Shown here: positions 61,642 through 64,000 of the stretch, piece after piece
Layout: every line of letters starts with the position of its first letter
Numbering within the stretch: position 1 is the stretch's first letter
Assembly: GCF_041435115.1 (NCBI RefSeq)
Contig: NZ_CP108046.1
Location: 10,478,001 to 10,542,000, forward strand
Source: Streptomyces sp. NBC_00289
GTDB taxonomy: Bacteria; Actinomycetota; Actinomycetes; Streptomycetales; Streptomycetaceae
Direction of reading: 5' to 3'
Length of the DNA: 64,000 nucleotides
The notes under the pieces: generated by a model
Told to the model about the DNA's origin: nothing
Database searches by the model: none
The model's input: only the letters and a program-made list of their open reading frames with translations
Program-made: the position numbers and the translations under genes

Positions 61642-63850
61642 CCGCGGTCTCCTCGCCCTCGCCGTGACCTTCTTCCATCTCGCCGATCATGCGGTCGAGG
61701 TTGTCGGCGACCTGTTGGTTCATCTCGGTCATGCGGCTGTGACCACAGCTCTTTGCGTTGTCGATCAACGTCAGGGTGCGGGTGCGCTGTTCGCGGAGCT
61801 CCGGCAGAAACTCCGGCCCGGTGAGGAAGACCGGGCAGGTCAAACAAGCATTGGCGTGTGGGCAGGTCTTCTGAACAGGCAACCCGCAGTAGCCGTTGGG
61901 TAGGGTCTGGGTGGCGATGCCGTAGCGCGTCTTGGCCCACTGGGCCTGACCGAGCGGTCCGTCGGGATCAAGGACTACGCGTTCGCCCTTGATGTTGACC
62001 TTGGTTGCCTGTTCCCAGTGCCGCCGCACCGTCTGGTCGGTGATCTTGGCGTAGTGCGAGGTCATCTTGTGCGAATCGTGGTCCAGGAGGACGCGGACAA
62101 CCTCTTGCGGGACGTCTCGGTTGATGAGTCGGCAGGCGAAGGTATGCCGCCATTGATGGGGTGTCAGGTGTACTGGCCGGCCGTGTTCGTCACGCACCTC
62201 GCAGGTCTCCAGCCAGCGGCCGAGCATCCGCCGGTAAGTGCCGTCCGCCAGCGGGAGGTTCCCCGAGACGTTGGCGCGTTGGCGGGGAAACAAGCAGACC
62301 GTCCCGTCCGGCCACCGGTCCAGCATCCGGCGTTGTTGCTCGCGTATAGCTGCTTCGAGTTCCTCGTCAATGGGCACGGCCGCCCCGCGCCTCATCTTGG
62401 TGTTGAAGTAGGGCGCCCTGGCCGTCGTGGAGGAAGCAGTCGAAGTCGAGGGCCAGAGCGCTGGAAATGCGCAGTCCGCAGCGGGTGAGGATGAGGGTGA
62501 CCAATCGGCCTGCCGCGTCGGGCCAGCGGTCCAGGTTGCCGGGCGACTCGATCTGGGTCATGACGTACTCGGCAAGGCGCCGGTCGACTTGCTCGGGGAC
62601 CGGCGGGACGTCGCCGACGTAGAAGGCCGCGGTGCCGGACAGGGTCTCCTCCCAGCCGTACTGCCGGATGTTCTGGAAGAACAGGTTGAGCGCGCCGATC
62701 CTCGTCTTCTTCATGCTGTGCCCGCCGGGTTGTGACATCACGTGGGCGAGGTAGCGCTCCAGCAGCGGCCGGTTCACTTCGGCGAGCGCATCGACGCCGG
62801 CGGACGTGAGGAAACCGCCGAAGCAGATGAGCGCGTCGACCCCGGCGCGGGCCGCACCAATGCTCAACCCGGACGTCAGCCGCAACCTCGTCCATCGTTT
62901 GCCCAGCTCACGGAGCCAGAACTGGGGGATGCGGTCGAATCGCAGCCGGGCGCGTGGACAGGGACGTCCAGCCGGGGTGGTGATGCCGGGCAGTTTGTGG
63001 AGCCGCCACACATCTCTGGGGTACTCGATCCCCCAGCCAGTTCCGTCGCGCAGGGCCTCCAGCCCGTCACGGGCGTCGAGGAGGAACAGAGCCGACTCGT
63101 CGGCCTGGGCCCCGACCTTTTGGCGCCGCTGCTGTTCCGATAGGTCCAGCAGCGAGGCGACCCCGAGTGCCTTGACGCGTCGGACTGCCGGCATGACCAG
63201 GCGAGGGGCGGCGATGCGGGAGCGGGCGTCGTGGCGGCATTGCAGCGCGTACTGGATCTCCAGTTTCAGTTGTGGGGCCAGGTCACGCAGATCGATGCTG
63301 GCGGTTCCGACCAGTTCGCAGTCGGCGATGAAGTGGTCGGGGTCGGGGCGGCCGTGGCGGTGCCAGCGGTCGTCGTGTCCGTGCAGAAGAGCTTGGCGGG
63401 GTTTTCGACCAAGAGGTTGCAGAACGGCAGACGGCACTCGGACGTCGTGGTGTCACGTGGGGCCAGGTCAGGGGCATTCCAGGTGGCCGGGTCGGGCTTG
63501 CCGGCCCGGCTCCAACGGTCGTGGTGTTTGGAGCACAAGCCGTTTCTGGCGCGGCGTCCGTAGCGACAGCCGTCGATGACGCAGGCGGCCAGCGATCTGC
63601 GGCCTCGGACCGGTGGGCCGGGTTCGGCGAGGAAGTCCGTCATCGGCGGGCGGCCGCGCTTGCGGAACCGGATGTCGTGGGCGTTGCAGAGTCCGCGCCT
63701 GGCCGACGCTGCCGTCGGTCGCAGTCCATGACCGCGCACTCGTCGGCGATGAAGACGGGGTCGTCCGGAGCGGGGACGTAGATCTCGGTGCGGAACTCGG
63801 ATCGGACGACGGCCATGAGCTGCTCAAGCAGCTCGTCCGTCCCGATGCCT
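61631..63850 (-). pseudogene. Tn554 TnpB-like tyrosine recombinase with zinc-finger repeats, decayed
   Basis: Reading from 63850, fragments in different frames give GTDELLEQLMAVVRSEFRTE, then three Cys/His repeats (CAVMDC and GLCNAH; CVIDGCRYGRRARNGLCSKH; CRLPFCNLLVENPAKLFC and HGHDDRW). A long core follows (IPQFWLRELGKRWTRLRLTS, RYLAHVMSQPGGHSMKKTRI). The catalytic part is RLVTLILTRCGLRISSALAL (first Arg), LTPHQWRHTFACRLINRDVP (HxxR) and LLDHDSHKMTSHYAKITD (His and Tyr). Frame breaks occur near 63720, 63395 and 62410. It matches the second recombinase of Tn554-like elements and is inactive. Confidence 0.78.
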
Positions 63851-63917
63851 TCTCGGCGGGAAGGTGCGGACGCTGGAGGCCGCAGGCTGGTTCACCGGCC
63901 GGGAGGTCCGGCTGTGA
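63851..63917 (+). pseudogene. possible tyrosine-recombinase C-terminal fragment, plus strand
   Basis: GKVRTLEAAGWFTGREVRL followed by a stop at 63915-63917 resembles the end of TnpA-type integrases. It lies opposite in strand to the neighbouring recombinase pieces, which suggests a small inversion or a junction between two elements. This is weak evidence. Confidence 0.3.
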
Positions 63918-64000
63918 CACTCCTTCACCGTCTCCATCCCGGCCCCGCGGCGAAGCAGCCAGGTGGCGTAGGTGTGGCGGTATGGGTGGGGTTCAAAAGC
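63918..64000 (-). pseudogene. TnpA-like tyrosine recombinase, C-terminal part, window edge
   Basis: The minus strand entering from the right edge reads EPHPYRHTYATWLLRRGAGM and then ETVKE, the HxxR block of a tyrosine recombinase. The expected LLGHSS segment is disrupted (VKE is followed by CHSRTS). It would be the first gene of the Tn554-like set. Most of it lies outside the window. Confidence 0.65.

Noticed and set aside
1..64000. tRNA, rRNA or riboswitch genes
   Set aside because: No cloverleaf-like sequence with a GTTCGA-type T-loop context, rRNA segment or known riboswitch core was noticed on either strand; a covariance-model scan would be needed to exclude small RNAs.

Overview
The window looks like Streptomyces DNA. 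It is very GC-rich, codons end mostly in G or C, starts are often GTG, ribosome sites are GGAGG-like, and the recognisable families (DUF6192-, DUF6247-, DUF6415- and DUF4034-like proteins, Fic-type toxin pair, SUKH proteins) are typical of Streptomyces accessory DNA. No rRNA, tRNA or CRISPR array was seen. The region resembles a chromosome arm, integrated plasmid or other transfer-prone island. Roughly half of it is insertion sequences, many nested, truncated or frameshifted.

Layout. 1-7.4 kb: end of a Rieske protein gene and a 2310-residue secreted RHS/YD-repeat protein with a distinct C-terminal tip. 7.4-18.8 kb: a nested IS stack. An IS21-type istB gene is interrupted first by a 2.68-kb element carrying a large serine recombinase and two helix-turn-helix genes between perfect 15-bp inverted repeats, then by IS701-type copies, one of which is itself interrupted by IS630. 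IS256, IS630, IS3 and IS30 debris follows. 18.8-26.4 kb: a small secreted protein, another IS630, a methyltransferase, a broken IS256, Tn3-type remnants with a resolvase, and an ECF sigma factor coupled to a membrane protein. 26.5-43.1 kb: ISAs1, IS1380 (interrupted by IS1182), two related IS of one IS4/IS701-like type, and islands of cargo between them: a TPR gene and a SUKH gene, a single-stranded DNA binding protein, a second SUKH-like gene, and a two-gene toxin-antitoxin-like pair. 43.1-56.3 kb has fewer IS: a zinc-ribbon protein, a DUF6192 protein, a SLOG-fold protein, a lipoprotein, an amino-acid permease translationally coupled to a glutamine-synthetase-like gene cut by IS30, a regulatory module (ATPase-type anti-sigma protein, DUF6415 protein, XRE/TPR regulator, acetyltransferase) and a Fic-like toxin with its antitoxin. 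56.5-60.5 kb: a complete-length but disabled IS21 whose istB is interrupted by an ISAzo13-type IS. 60.5-64 kb: IS6/IS5 debris and a decayed Tn554-like set (two tyrosine recombinases and a DUF6262 protein).

Reading across the window, the cargo is mostly of the conflict type (polymorphic toxin, SUKH immunity-like proteins, toxin-antitoxin pairs) and regulation. Mobile elements have repeatedly landed in one another, so insertion order can be reconstructed at several places. The most distinctive item is the recombinase element at 8400-11083: removing it rebuilds an uninterrupted istB reading frame, its ends are inverted repeats (unusual for serine recombinases), and its recombinase gene has no stop codon of its own.
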